Assembly: GCF_038051995.1 (NCBI RefSeq)
Contig: NZ_CP150290.1
Location: 4,640,001 to 4,704,000, forward strand
From: Paenibacillus sp. FSL H8-0537
GTDB taxonomy: Bacteria; Bacillota; Bacilli; Paenibacillales; Paenibacillaceae
Length of the DNA: 64,000 bases
Direction: 5' to 3'
Shown here: positions 1 through 8,379 of the stretch, one piece after another
Position numbering within the stretch: position 1 is the stretch's first letter
How the letters are laid out: every line of letters begins with the position of its first letter
Translations under genes and position numbers: made by a program
Notes under the pieces: generated by a model
Seen by the model: the letters and a program-made list of their open reading frames with translations, nothing else
What the model was told of the DNA's origin: nothing
The model's database searches: none

Positions 1-722
1 TGTTTGGCAAAGGCGCAGCGAAAGGCTCTGCTCCTGGTGCGATCATCATTCAATTTTTCGGCGGTATTCACGAAATTTATTTCCCATACGTCCTGATGAA
101 TCCGCGCCTTATCCTTGCGGTAATCGGCGGCGGCATGGCTGGCACATTCACCTTCTCCCTGCTGGGCGCTGGTCTTACAGCCGCTCCTTCGCCTGGAAGT
201 ATTCTCGCTTATTTTGCGCTAGTGCCTAAAGATGGCTACTTCGCCATGATTAGCGGCGTTGTCGTTGCGGCGGCGGTATCGTTCGTAATCGGCGCGCTTC
301 TGCTGAAAACAAGCAAAAACACGCAGGGCGATATTGAGGAAGCAACGAATAAAATGCAAGATATGAAGGCCTCTTCTAAAGGCGCTGAAACAGCTGGCAC
401 TCAAGCTGGCACGGCTTCCGCAGCTGCTAATACGGTGAGATCGAAAGACGAAGTAAACAAAATTATTTTTGCCTGCGACGCTGGAATGGGCTCTAGTGCA
501 ATGGGCGCTTCCATTATGAAAAAGAAAGTCAAAGCTGCTGGCCTCCCTGTACAGGTGACCAACACAGCGATCAATGATCTACCGTCTGATGCGGATATCG
601 TCATTACCCATAAATCGCTGACTGAACGGGCGCGCCTTAAAGTTCCTGGAGCTGAGCACATCTCCATTGAAGATTTCTTGAAGAGCCCCGAGTATGATGC
701 TTTAATCAAAAGATTAAGTTAA
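1..722 (+). CDS. mtlA: PTS mannitol transporter subunit IICB (MtlA), 5' end outside window
   Basis: Open from the window edge in the frame that starts at base 3; 239 residues are visible. MtlA imports mannitol across the membrane while phosphorylating it to mannitol-1-phosphate. The first visible residues hold the EIIC signature GGIHEIYFPYVLM, followed by two or three hydrophobic segments that end the membrane domain. An Ala/Lys-rich linker then leads to a cytoplasmic EIIB domain. Its phosphocysteine lies in the loop CDAGMGSSAMG near the start of that domain. The EIIA domain that is fused in enterobacteria is absent and is supplied by the separate mtlF gene downstream. A hairpin follows the stop, so some transcripts may end before mtlR. 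Confidence 0.95.
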   Translation, partial: FGKGAAKGSAPGAIIIQFFGGIHEIYFPYVLMNPRLILAVIGGGMAGTFTFSLLGAGLTAAPSPGSILAYFALVPKDGYFAMISGVVVAAAVSFVIGALLLKTSKNTQGDIEEATNKMQDMKASSKGAETAGTQAGTASAAANTVRSKDEVNKIIFACDAGMGSSAMGASIMKKKVKAAGLPVQVTNTAINDLPSDADIVITHKSLTERARLKVPGAEHISIEDFLKSPEYDALIKRLS

Positions 723-745
723 ACGAAGCAAGTCTAGACTTTGCG

Positions 746-776
746 CTTAACGCTGACATTTAATGTCGGCGTTAAG
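746..776 (+). terminator. hairpin after mtlA
   Basis: A 14-bp stem (746-759 with 763-776, one G-T pair) closes a 3-base loop. Only a short T run follows, so it may be a leaky terminator or an RNA-stabilising hairpin that sets mtlA expression above that of the downstream genes. Confidence 0.6.
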
Positions 777-804
777 TCCATTTCCCGGATAAGGATGATC
801 TCCT

Positions 805-2883
805 ATCAAAGTATCGACGAGACAGCGACGTATTGTAGAGCTGCTGCTGGAGCAGCGGGATGAAATAACAGCGGCCGATATTGCCGCTGAGGTCGGGGCA
901 AGCACCCGGACGATTCACCGCGAGCTGAGTGACATTGAGCTTGTACTAGCTGCCAATCATATCAAGCTGCATAAGCGTTCCGGAATCGGGATCAAACTCG
1001 AAGCGGACAGCGAGCGACTAGAGCGTTTTAAGCAGGCGCTCGAGCATGCAGATCTGTTTGAATATTCAGCAGAGGAACGCAAGGCGCTTATATTGTGCAG
1101 GCTGCTTAAGCATACCGAGCCGATTAAACAATTTTCGCTCTCCCACCAGCTGCGCGTTACGATGCCAACGATTAGCCATGATCTTGATGAGCTGGAGCAA
1201 ATGATTCGCAATCATGGGCTGACACTTGTGCGCAGGCGCGGCTATGGCGTAGAAATAAGCGGACCAGAGCCAGCAAAAAGGCTGTTCATTGCTTGGCTCG
1301 CGCAAACGCATCTGGACGAATCCGACCTGTTCGGCCAAGCTCAGGAAGCCGCAGCCCAGCATCCTTTATCCAAGGAGCTGCTGGCGATGGTTGGCAGGAA
1401 GCCTTTTTTCTCCTTGGAGCAGGCGTTTTGGAAGCTGGAGGATGGCTGGCAGCTGCATTTGTCAGAAAAAGAGCATTTACATCTGCTCATTCGGCTTGCT
1501 GTCACGCTGACGCGAATTCAGGAAGGGCATTTGATTCCGCCGCATGTGAACGGACCTCTGCCTTCCTACTCAGCAAGAGGGGGAAGCAAAGCCGAGGAGC
1601 TGCTGCGCATGCTTGCATTGGAGCTGCCTGCTGAGGAAGTCCGCTATATCGCTAAGCTGCTCAAAGCGACCGATTCGTCTGAAGAAGACGGACTGCTGCT
1701 CGCCCAGGGAGATTGGACGCTCAGCGCAAGCGTAACGAAGCTGATTGCTTTTATGGAGGAGCAGCTCGGTGAGCCTTTTACCGAGGACCGTTCCCTCAGA
1801 GAAGGGCTGCAGCAGCATATGCTCCCTGCTTTTCGCAGAATTGAGGAAGGCAGCACGATTCGCAATCCGCTGCTGGCACAAATTAAGAAAGATTATGAAT
1901 TGCTGTTTACCCTTATTCGCAAAGGCGTTAATGCTATTATAAGCACGATCGAAGTGCCTGATGAGGAAATTGGCTACATGGTCATGCATTTTGGCGCCTC
2001 CATGGAACGGCTGAGGCAGTTTCCGCGAAAAGTTAGAGCGGTGCTCGTATGCACCAGCGGTATCGGTTCTTCAAAGCTGCTTGCCGTTCGAATTAGCAAG
2101 GAGCTGCCGCAAATCGAGCTGATTGGCAACCGTTCTTGGTACGAAGCGGCTCGCATGCCGGAGCAGCAATACGATCTTATTATTTCAACCGTTGATTTGC
2201 CGATAGCTGCCGAGCGTTATATTAAGCTAAGCCCTCTGCTGCTGGAAGCGGAAGTCGAACGACTGCGATCCTTTATTCAAAATATTACGCTCAAGCATGC
2301 TCCGTCGCCAAAAACGCCGGAAACGAGCAGCCACTCGCCGCTGGAGCGGTTGATGCAGTTAAAAATGTATGCTTCCGATGCGGTTATGCTGCTGGAAACC
2401 TTTCAGGTTTATACGATGCCGGAGCGGCCCGGCCTGCCGCGCGGCGATTTAGCGGGCGTCACCGAGGAGCTGATTGAGCGCATTCGGCATTTGCATGCTG
2501 TGACCGACGAGCAGAAGGTCGTTCAACTGCTCCTAACACGGGAGCAGCATGGCAGCCAGGTCATTCCAGACACGGAGCTGGCATTGTTCCATACTCGCTC
2601 GGATGCCATTGCCTTTCCTGTGCTCAGTCTGTTTCGGTTTAATGAGCCGCTGCCATTTGGAGACAGCAGCGCTGTCCCCGTGAAGCAAATTTTATTGATG
2701 CTTGGCCCTGCCGAGCTTCGCCGCACCGCTTTGGAGATTTTGAGCGAAGTGAGCGCGATGCTGCTGATGTCGGAGCTGACAGAGCTGCTCAAGCACGGCA
2801 GCGCCGCGGAAATTCAAGCTTTTATATCCTTTCACCTAGAGAAAGAAATCAAATTCAAACTGGATTGGAGAAATGAGCCATGA
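805..2883 (+). CDS. mtlR: Mannitol operon transcriptional activator MtlR (PRD regulator), atypical ATC start
   Basis: A 692-residue activator whose activity is set by PTS phosphorylation. In order it has an N-terminal helix-turn-helix (residues about 4-60, including ASTRTIHREL), a second HTH-like region (about 100-160), two PTS regulation domains (about 190-400, with His395 in MHFGAS), an EIIB-like domain with Cys416 in CTSGIGSS, and a C-terminal EIIA-like domain with His596 in ALFHTRSD. Length and order match Bacillus and Geobacillus MtlR. No in-frame ATG, GTG or TTG lies between the stop at 796-798 and the TTG at 1093, which would delete the first HTH. The best start is ATC at 805, reading (M)KVSTRQRRIVELL, ten bases after AAGG. 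It overlaps mtlF by four bases. Confidence 0.9.
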   Translation: MKVSTRQRRIVELLLEQRDEITAADIAAEVGASTRTIHRELSDIELVLAANHIKLHKRSGIGIKLEADSERLERFKQALEHADLFEYSAEERKALILCRLLKHTEPIKQFSLSHQLRVTMPTISHDLDELEQMIRNHGLTLVRRRGYGVEISGPEPAKRLFIAWLAQTHLDESDLFGQAQEAAAQHPLSKELLAMVGRKPFFSLEQAFWKLEDGWQLHLSEKEHLHLLIRLAVTLTRIQEGHLIPPHVNGPLPSYSARGGSKAEELLRMLALELPAEEVRYIAKLLKATDSSEEDGLLLAQGDWTLSASVTKLIAFMEEQLGEPFTEDRSLREGLQQHMLPAFRRIEEGSTIRNPLLAQIKKDYELLFTLIRKGVNAIISTIEVPDEEIGYMVMHFGASMERLRQFPRKVRAVLVCTSGIGSSKLLAVRISKELPQIELIGNRSWYEAARMPEQQYDLIISTVDLPIAAERYIKLSPLLLEAEVERLRSFIQNITLKHAPSPKTPETSSHSPLERLMQLKMYASDAVMLLETFQVYTMPERPGLPRGDLAGVTEELIERIRHLHAVTDEQKVVQLLLTREQHGSQVIPDTELALFHTRSDAIAFPVLSLFRFNEPLPFGDSSAVPVKQILLMLGPAELRRTALEILSEVSAMLLMSELTELLKHGSAAEIQAFISFHLEKEIKFKLDWRNEP

Positions 2884-3317
2884 CTATTTTATCCACAGAC
2901 AAAGTGAAATTGAACGTTCAAGTTAATGACAAATATGAGGCGATCCGCCTTGCGGGACAACTGCTTGTTGAAGCAGGCCATGTTCCGGCGTCCTATGTGG
3001 ACAAAATGCTTGAGCGCGAAGAGCTGCTCTCGACCTATATTGGCGGCGGACTGGCGATGCCCCACGGCACCAATGATTCCAAAAGCCTTATCCACTCGAC
3101 GGGCATGTCCATCCTAATCGTGCCTGGCGGGGTAGACTTTGGCGGCGACGAGCCAGCCAAGCTCATTATTGGCCTGGCAGCAGTCGGCGATGACCATCTG
3201 AACATCTTAACAAGCGTTGCGATGCTCGTATCCGAGGAAGACGATATGGAGCGGATTTTGAACGCTAGCTCAGAGGCTGAGCTTATCGCGATTTTCGAGC
3301 AAGGTATGGAAGAATGA
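2880..3317 (+). CDS. mtlF: PTS mannitol transporter subunit IIA (MtlF)
   Basis: A 145-residue cytoplasmic phosphocarrier that takes phosphate from HPr and passes it to the EIIB cysteine of MtlA. The phosphorylated histidine is His62 in the motif GGGLAMPHGT, as in the mannitol/fructose EIIA family. The start codon overlaps the mtlR stop (ATGA), and the stop overlaps the mtlD start in the same way, so the three genes are translationally coupled. Confidence 0.95.
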   Translation: MTILSTDKVKLNVQVNDKYEAIRLAGQLLVEAGHVPASYVDKMLEREELLSTYIGGGLAMPHGTNDSKSLIHSTGMSILIVPGGVDFGGDEPAKLIIGLAAVGDDHLNILTSVAMLVSEEDDMERILNASSEAELIAIFEQGMEE

Positions 3318-4465
3318 GGGCCGTCCATTTTGGCGCCGGCAACATCGGCAGAGGCTTCATCGGCCTCCTGCTCTCACAAGCAGGCTGCAGCGTAACCTTC
3401 GTCGATGTAAATGCCTCCCTCGTCGCGCTGCTGCAGGAAAAACAGCAATACACCGTTAAGCTTGCAAGCGAGCAAGCAGAGTCGTTCACAGTCTCGGGCG
3501 TGGACGCGATTAATGGCAATGATACGGCGCTCGTTGCCGCAGCGATTGCCGAGGCAGATCTCGTCACGACAGCCGTCGGCGTGTCAGTCCTGAAGCATAT
3601 TGCCGGAGCCATTGCTGAAGGCATCACGCTTCGTCTGGCGAAGAACTCGGCAGCTTTCGCTTCCCCATTGCCTATTATCGCCTGTGAAAACGCGATTGGC
3701 GGCAGTTCGCAGCTTAAGGTGCTTGTTTATTCCCATCTGGCCGCTGACGTTAGAGCACAGGCGGAGCAAGCGATTGCTTTTCCAGATGCGGCTGTTGACC
3801 GCATCGTTCCGCAACAGCTGCATGACGATCCACTGCAAGTGACCGTAGAGCCTTTTTACGAGTGGACGGTTGACCGCTCTGCGCTGCCGCAAGGAACGCC
3901 GGAAATTCCCGGCATCCATTATGTCGATCAGCTCCAGCCCTATATTGAGCGCAAGCTGTTCACCGTAAATACCGGACATTGCGTTGCCGCTTATTATGGC
4001 TATTTGCAAGGGTATGCCACTATACAGGAAGCAATGCAGGACGCGGCTGTCCGCAGTGAAGTCGAGGGCGCGCTTAAAGAAACGGGTGCGATGCTTGTTC
4101 GTACTTACAGCTTCTCAGAAAACGAGCATCAAGCATACATTGAGCAAATTTTAGAGCGTTTTATTAATCCTTATTTGACGGATGAAGTGGTGCGTGTTGG
4201 ACGTTCGCCGATTCGCAAGCTGTCGCCGGATGACCGTCTTGTGCGGCCCGCCCTGCTCGCCTTCGAGCTTGGCCTGCCTACTGTCCATTTGACTAAAGCA
4301 ATGGCATCAGCGCTGCGCTTTGCCTATACAGAAGACCCCGAAGCTGCGGAAATTCAAGCAGCTCTTGCAAGCTCAACACTGAGCGAGGTTATTGCGCGTT
4401 ATACGTCACTGCCAGCGGATCATCCGCTGCACGGACAAATCGTAGAAGCCTACAGCAAGCTTTGA
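3314..4465 (+). CDS. mtlD: Mannitol-1-phosphate 5-dehydrogenase
   Basis: A 383-residue NAD-dependent enzyme that oxidises mannitol-1-phosphate to fructose-6-phosphate, the last step of the pathway encoded here. The N-terminus MRAVHFGAGNIGRG is the dinucleotide-binding motif of the polyol dehydrogenase family. The segment KLFTVNTGHC (about residues 215-224) carries the conserved active-site neighbourhood. Its length is normal for MtlD. It starts inside the mtlF stop (ATGA) and is followed after 70 bases, with no terminator, by ptsI. Confidence 0.95.
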   Translation: MRAVHFGAGNIGRGFIGLLLSQAGCSVTFVDVNASLVALLQEKQQYTVKLASEQAESFTVSGVDAINGNDTALVAAAIAEADLVTTAVGVSVLKHIAGAIAEGITLRLAKNSAAFASPLPIIACENAIGGSSQLKVLVYSHLAADVRAQAEQAIAFPDAAVDRIVPQQLHDDPLQVTVEPFYEWTVDRSALPQGTPEIPGIHYVDQLQPYIERKLFTVNTGHCVAAYYGYLQGYATIQEAMQDAAVRSEVEGALKETGAMLVRTYSFSENEHQAYIEQILERFINPYLTDEVVRVGRSPIRKLSPDDRLVRPALLAFELGLPTVHLTKAMASALRFAYTEDPEAAEIQAALASSTLSEVIARYTSLPADHPLHGQIVEAYSKL

Positions 4466-4535
4466 TCATCTTTGAAACGAATGGCTCTCGGTTTAAATCC
4501 ATGAGTCACAGGGTTAAGGAAAGGAATGAGGTTGC

Positions 4536-6251
4536 ATGACAACACAATGGAAGGGTACCGGAGCGTCGCCAGGACTTGCAGCAGCTCCCGCTTACTTTAT
4601 TCATCAAGACCACTATACGCCGAAAAAGCTTGAAGCTGTAAATAGAACCGGGGAGATTCAACGCTTTCGCAGCGCAGTAGCCCAGGCGCAGGAAGAAATT
4701 GAAGCAATCAGGGTATCCACGGAGCAAAAGCTTGGCGCGGATAAAGCTGAAATTTTCGAAGGCCATTTAATGATTTTAGAAGACCCTGATTTCATTGATG
4801 CTGCAGAAGAAAAAATGAGCGAAGAAGGCATTAACGCTGAATATGCCCTTCATGAGGTTGCAACGTCCTTCATTGAACTGCTGCAAGCGATGGAGGATGA
4901 GCTGCTTCAAGGCCGCGCCGTCGATATTAAAGATGTGGCGGGCCGCATTATGAGTCATTTGCGCGGAGTGCCCCATCTCGATCTCGCGAATATGACGGAG
5001 GAATGTATTATTATTGCCGAGGATTTGACGCCTTCGGATACGGCGCAGCTCAATTTGGACGTCGTACGCGGCTTCATTACCGAAATCGGCAGCCGCACTT
5101 CCCATTCCGCCATTATGGCGCGGACGCTGGAAATTCCGGCAATCGTAGGCGTCGGCTCCGCCCTCCGCTCATTGCCAGCGGATGCTTTCATCCTAATGGA
5201 TGCCGAGGCTGGCTCCATCATCATCAACCCGTCCGCTGACGAGCTCGCTGTCTTCCAGCAGCAAAAGCAGCAATATGACCAGCATAAGGCTGAGCTGACC
5301 AAGCTGAGGGATCAGCCCTCCTTTTCCCGAGACGGGAAGCAGGTCGAGCTCGCTGCCAACATCGGCAAGCTTGCGGATGTGCAGCGCGCGCTCGATAATG
5401 GCGCCGAGGGGATCGGCTTGTTCCGCACCGAGTTTCTTTATATGGGACGCAGCTCGCTGCCAACCGAAGAGGAGCAATACACCAGCTACAAATATGTACT
5501 CGAAAAAATGAACGGCAAGCCCGTCGTCATCCGCACGCTCGACATTGGCGGCGACAAAGAGCTTCCTTACATGGATTTGCCGAAGGAAAGCAATCCATTC
5601 CTTGGTCAGCGCGCGCTGCGGCTTTGCCTCGACCGCCAGGATATTTTCCGCACGCAGCTGCGCGCCCTGCTTCGTGCCAGCAGCCACGGCAATCTCAAAA
5701 TCATGTTCCCGATGATTGCGGTCATCGAAGAGCTGCTTGAGGCGAAAAAACTGCTGGCCGAAGAACAGGCAAAGCTTGCTGCCGAGGGAATTGCTGTCGC
5801 AGACCATATTGAAGTCGGCATGATGGTTGAAATTCCGTCCGCTGCTGTGTCCGCTGACCTGTTCGCGCCAGAGGTTGATTTTTTCAGCATCGGGACGAAT
5901 GATTTGATTCAATATACGATGGCGGCAGATCGAATGAACGAGACGGTATCGTATTTGTACCAGCCTTGGCATCCTTCGATTTTGCGCCTCATCAGCATGG
6001 TGATCAAAGCCGCGAAGCAGGAAGGCAAATGGGTTGGCATGTGCGGGGAAATGGCTGGCGATACGACGGCGATTCCGCTGCTGCTTGGGCTTGGGCTGGA
6101 TGAATTCAGCATGAGCGCTGGCGCGATTTTGCAGGCTAGACAGCTCGTTGGCGAGCTGGACCAGGCCGAGTGGGCTGCTTACGCTGAGCAAGCGCTTCTC
6201 ATTCGCAGCTATGAGCAAGTGACCGATTTCGTTGAGCAAAAACGCAAATAA
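4536..6251 (+). CDS. ptsI: Phosphoenolpyruvate-protein phosphotransferase (Enzyme I)
   Basis: A 571-residue Enzyme I that transfers phosphate from PEP to HPr and so drives all PTS uptake. The phosphohistidine is His190 in GSRTSHSAIMARTLEIPA. The PEP-binding barrel follows (about 260-571), with FRTEFLYMGR, NPFLGQRALR, FFSIGTNDLIQY and the C-terminal cysteine motif GMCGEMAGD. Length and motifs are typical. It usually sits with ptsH in a housekeeping ptsHI operon; here it is in line behind mtlD with the HPr gene after it rather than before it. It may be a second, mannitol-dedicated EI. Confidence 0.95.
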   Translation: MTTQWKGTGASPGLAAAPAYFIHQDHYTPKKLEAVNRTGEIQRFRSAVAQAQEEIEAIRVSTEQKLGADKAEIFEGHLMILEDPDFIDAAEEKMSEEGINAEYALHEVATSFIELLQAMEDELLQGRAVDIKDVAGRIMSHLRGVPHLDLANMTEECIIIAEDLTPSDTAQLNLDVVRGFITEIGSRTSHSAIMARTLEIPAIVGVGSALRSLPADAFILMDAEAGSIIINPSADELAVFQQQKQQYDQHKAELTKLRDQPSFSRDGKQVELAANIGKLADVQRALDNGAEGIGLFRTEFLYMGRSSLPTEEEQYTSYKYVLEKMNGKPVVIRTLDIGGDKELPYMDLPKESNPFLGQRALRLCLDRQDIFRTQLRALLRASSHGNLKIMFPMIAVIEELLEAKKLLAEEQAKLAAEGIAVADHIEVGMMVEIPSAAVSADLFAPEVDFFSIGTNDLIQYTMAADRMNETVSYLYQPWHPSILRLISMVIKAAKQEGKWVGMCGEMAGDTTAIPLLLGLGLDEFSMSAGAILQARQLVGELDQAEWAAYAEQALLIRSYEQVTDFVEQKRK

Positions 6252-6312
6252 GAATTAGACTAATATTTAAATACTACAAATAAAAATATATCCGAAATGG
6301 AGTGATCTCCAC

Positions 6313-6573
6313 ATGATCAGTCAAACGTTTACGATTCTTAACCCAACAGGTTTTCACGTTCGCCCGGCTAAAACTTTCGTTCAGGCCGCAAGCGCCTTTC
6401 CCTGCAAAATTTCCGTCCTGAACAAGGGCAAAAAAGTAAATGGCAAAAGCTCGCTCAGCATGCTGACGCTCGGCATTGCCGTGAACGAGGAAGTAACGCT
6501 GGAAATCGACGGCGAGCAGGAAGCCGAAGCGATGAAGGCCCTTGGCGATTTGCTGACACAAATTCACGAATAA
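6313..6573 (+). CDS. ptsH: HPr-family phosphocarrier protein
   Basis: An 86-residue phosphocarrier. His15 in TGFHVRPA accepts phosphate from Enzyme I. Ser46 (GKKVNGKSSLSML) corresponds to the HPr kinase site, so the protein could also act as a CcpA co-regulator; the surrounding sequence differs from classical HPr (VNLKSIMG), so this is uncertain. It lies 61 bases after ptsI with no terminator between, and a strong terminator follows, making it the last gene of the mannitol operon. Confidence 0.9.
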   Translation: MISQTFTILNPTGFHVRPAKTFVQAASAFPCKISVLNKGKKVNGKSSLSMLTLGIAVNEEVTLEIDGEQEAEAMKALGDLLTQIHE

Positions 6574-6619
6574 GCGGGCTTGATTGCCCATCCCGCTTGA
6601 TCCATTCCAGCAGCATCTT

Positions 6620-6654
6620 ACGCAAGGCCGACTCCACTCGGTCTTGCGTTTTTT
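6620..6654 (+). terminator. Rho-independent terminator of the mannitol operon
   Basis: A 12-bp stem (6620-6631 with 6638-6649, one G-T pair) and a six-base loop are followed by a run of six T. It ends transcription after the HPr gene. Confidence 0.9.
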
Positions 6655-6755
6655 CGCGCCCTTCCATTTGCCCGAAAAAATCGGTAAAATGGTAGAGAAT
6701 TGTTCAGTAATATGGATAGGAAGCCCATTTTACAAATAGGAAGGAATAATTAGAT

Positions 6756-7949
6756 ATGATCATTCAACCAAAAACACGCGGTTTTATTTGTACGACAGCA
6801 CATCCAGAAGGCTGCGCCGAGCAGGTCCTTCGTCAAGTCGAGTATGTAAAATCCAAGCCGGCCATTGCAGGCCCGCGCAATGTGCTCGTAATCGGCGCTT
6901 CGACAGGCTACGGCCTAGCATCGCGCATCGTCTCCTCCTTTGCAGCTGGCGCCAATACGATTGGCGTTTATTTCGACAAAGCCGCTGAAGGCGCGCGCAC
7001 GGCTTCCGCAGGCTGGTACAACTCCGCTGCTTTCGAGAAAGCGGCAGCAGAAGCAGGCCGCAAATCGTTCAGCATCGTCGGAGACGCTTTCTCTGATGAA
7101 ATCAAAACCCAAACGCTGGATCTGATCCGCAGTGAGCTGGGCACCATTGATCTTGTCGTGTACAGCGTAGCATCACCGCGCCGTACTCATCCAAAAACCG
7201 GCGAAACCTTTTCTTCGGTCATTAAGCCGATTGGCGGCACTTACACGAACAAAACGGTTAACTTCCACAGCGGCGACGTAACAGAAGCGACAATCGAGCC
7301 GGCTACTGAGGATGAAATTCGCCAGACGATTGCCGTTATGGGCGGCGAAGACTGGCAAATGTGGATCGATCAGCTTGAGGAAGCAGGCTTACTGGCAGAC
7401 GGCGCAACTACTGTTGCCTATTCCTATATCGGCCCGGAAATTACGCATGCGGTTTACCGTGAAGGTACAATTGGTTATGCTAAAAATGATCTCGAAGCAA
7501 CGGCGAAGCGCCTGAGCAAGCAGCTCAGCACGAAAGGCGGACGGGCCTTCGTTTCCGTTAACAAAGCGCTCGTTACCCAATCCAGCTCGGCGATTCCAGT
7601 TGTACCACTGTACATTTCCGCGCTGTATAAGGTTATGAAGGAAAATGGCACGCATGAAGGCTGTATCGAGCAAATGTACCGCCTGTTCTCTGATCGCCTG
7701 TACAATGCTTCCGGCGAAACACTCGTTGACGACAGAGGCCTAATCCGCGTTGACGATTGGGAAATGAGACCTGAAATCCAAGCTGAGGTTGCGAAGCTGT
7801 GGTCAGAGCTGACTACAGAAAATGTGTACGAGCTGTCCGACCTTGCTGGCTACCGCAAAGAGTTTTTCCAGCTGTTCGGCTTTGAAACCGATGGCATTGA
7901 TTATGAAGCCGATGCCAACCCGGATGTTGCCATCCCTAACCTTCGTTAG
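6756..7949 (+). CDS. fabV: Enoyl-ACP/trans-2-enoyl-CoA reductase, FabV type
   Basis: A 397-residue NADH-dependent reductase that performs the last step of the fatty acid elongation cycle, or reduces enoyl-CoA in the related Ter branch. The family hallmark is an enlarged SDR fold with a Tyr-X8-Lys pair instead of Tyr-X6-Lys; here Tyr234 and Lys243 in YREGTIGYAK fit exactly. The cofactor motif is GASTGYG (48-54). Length is normal. The ribosome binding site AGGAAGGAAT lies just before the ATG. It is monocistronic between two terminators. FabV enzymes are known to be insensitive to triclosan, so this one may confer tolerance. Confidence 0.93.
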   Translation: MIIQPKTRGFICTTAHPEGCAEQVLRQVEYVKSKPAIAGPRNVLVIGASTGYGLASRIVSSFAAGANTIGVYFDKAAEGARTASAGWYNSAAFEKAAAEAGRKSFSIVGDAFSDEIKTQTLDLIRSELGTIDLVVYSVASPRRTHPKTGETFSSVIKPIGGTYTNKTVNFHSGDVTEATIEPATEDEIRQTIAVMGGEDWQMWIDQLEEAGLLADGATTVAYSYIGPEITHAVYREGTIGYAKNDLEATAKRLSKQLSTKGGRAFVSVNKALVTQSSSAIPVVPLYISALYKVMKENGTHEGCIEQMYRLFSDRLYNASGETLVDDRGLIRVDDWEMRPEIQAEVAKLWSELTTENVYELSDLAGYRKEFFQLFGFETDGIDYEADANPDVAIPNLR

Positions 7950-7963
7950 TCGCTATTTTTAAT

Positions 7964-8018
7964 AAAACAGCCTCCAAGCCTCCACACTTGCGTTAATCGC
8001 AGGCTTGGAGGCTGTTTT
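7964..8018 (+). terminator. Terminator after fabV
   Basis: A perfect 18-bp stem (7964-7981 with 8001-8018) ends in TTTT, with a 19-base loop. Confidence 0.9.
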
Positions 8019-8268
8019 GCGTTATGTTTATGACCAAAAAAGTAGCCGCCCTTAAACCAAACGCCGCTTATCAAGCAAAATGGCGAATCGGCATATATAC
8101 CAATTATGGAAAATGCAAGCTTTGGCATTGGCGGCTCGCCCGGTGCATCTGATTATGTTGTCTATTTTAAATACAGCCATACGGCAACATTAAGCTGACG
8201 CTCACTTCCTAAATCGAGCGAACTATGACTTGAATCTGACCTCCTTCGATGTATAATGGAATGTAGTA
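8019..8268. other. Intergenic stretch before prs leader
   Basis: No convincing gene is seen. A 30-codon ATG frame (8106-8198) has no ribosome binding site. The prs promoter lies at the right end. Confidence 0.5.
8230..8257 (+). promoter_or_regulatory. Sigma-A promoter of prs
   Basis: TTGAAT (8230-8235) and TATAAT (8252-8257) are separated by 16 bases. This leaves a leader of about 115 bases before the prs start codon. Confidence 0.75.
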
Positions 8269-8373
8269 GTTTTTCGTAGCAAAACTTAAGTTTATGTTTT
8301 CGAAGCAGTTTTGCTGCGCAAAACTTAAGTTTACGCTTTCGAAGCAGTTTTGCTGCGCAAAACTTGAAGGAGG
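8269..8373 (+). repeat. Tandem 39-bp repeat in the prs leader
   Basis: Unit A is 8269-8307 (slightly diverged), unit B is 8308-8346, and partial unit C (8347-8373) runs into the ribosome binding site AAGGAGG. Each full unit carries the palindrome AAACTTAAGTTT; B and C also carry GTTTTGC-TGC-GCAAAAC, a 7-bp hairpin. Arms of neighbouring units can pair with each other, so alternative RNA folds are possible. Confidence 0.85.
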
Positions 8374-8379
8374 AGCACA

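Noticed and set aside
8106..8198. 30-codon frame in the prs upstream region
   Set aside because: No ribosome binding site and no hydrophobic or conserved pattern.
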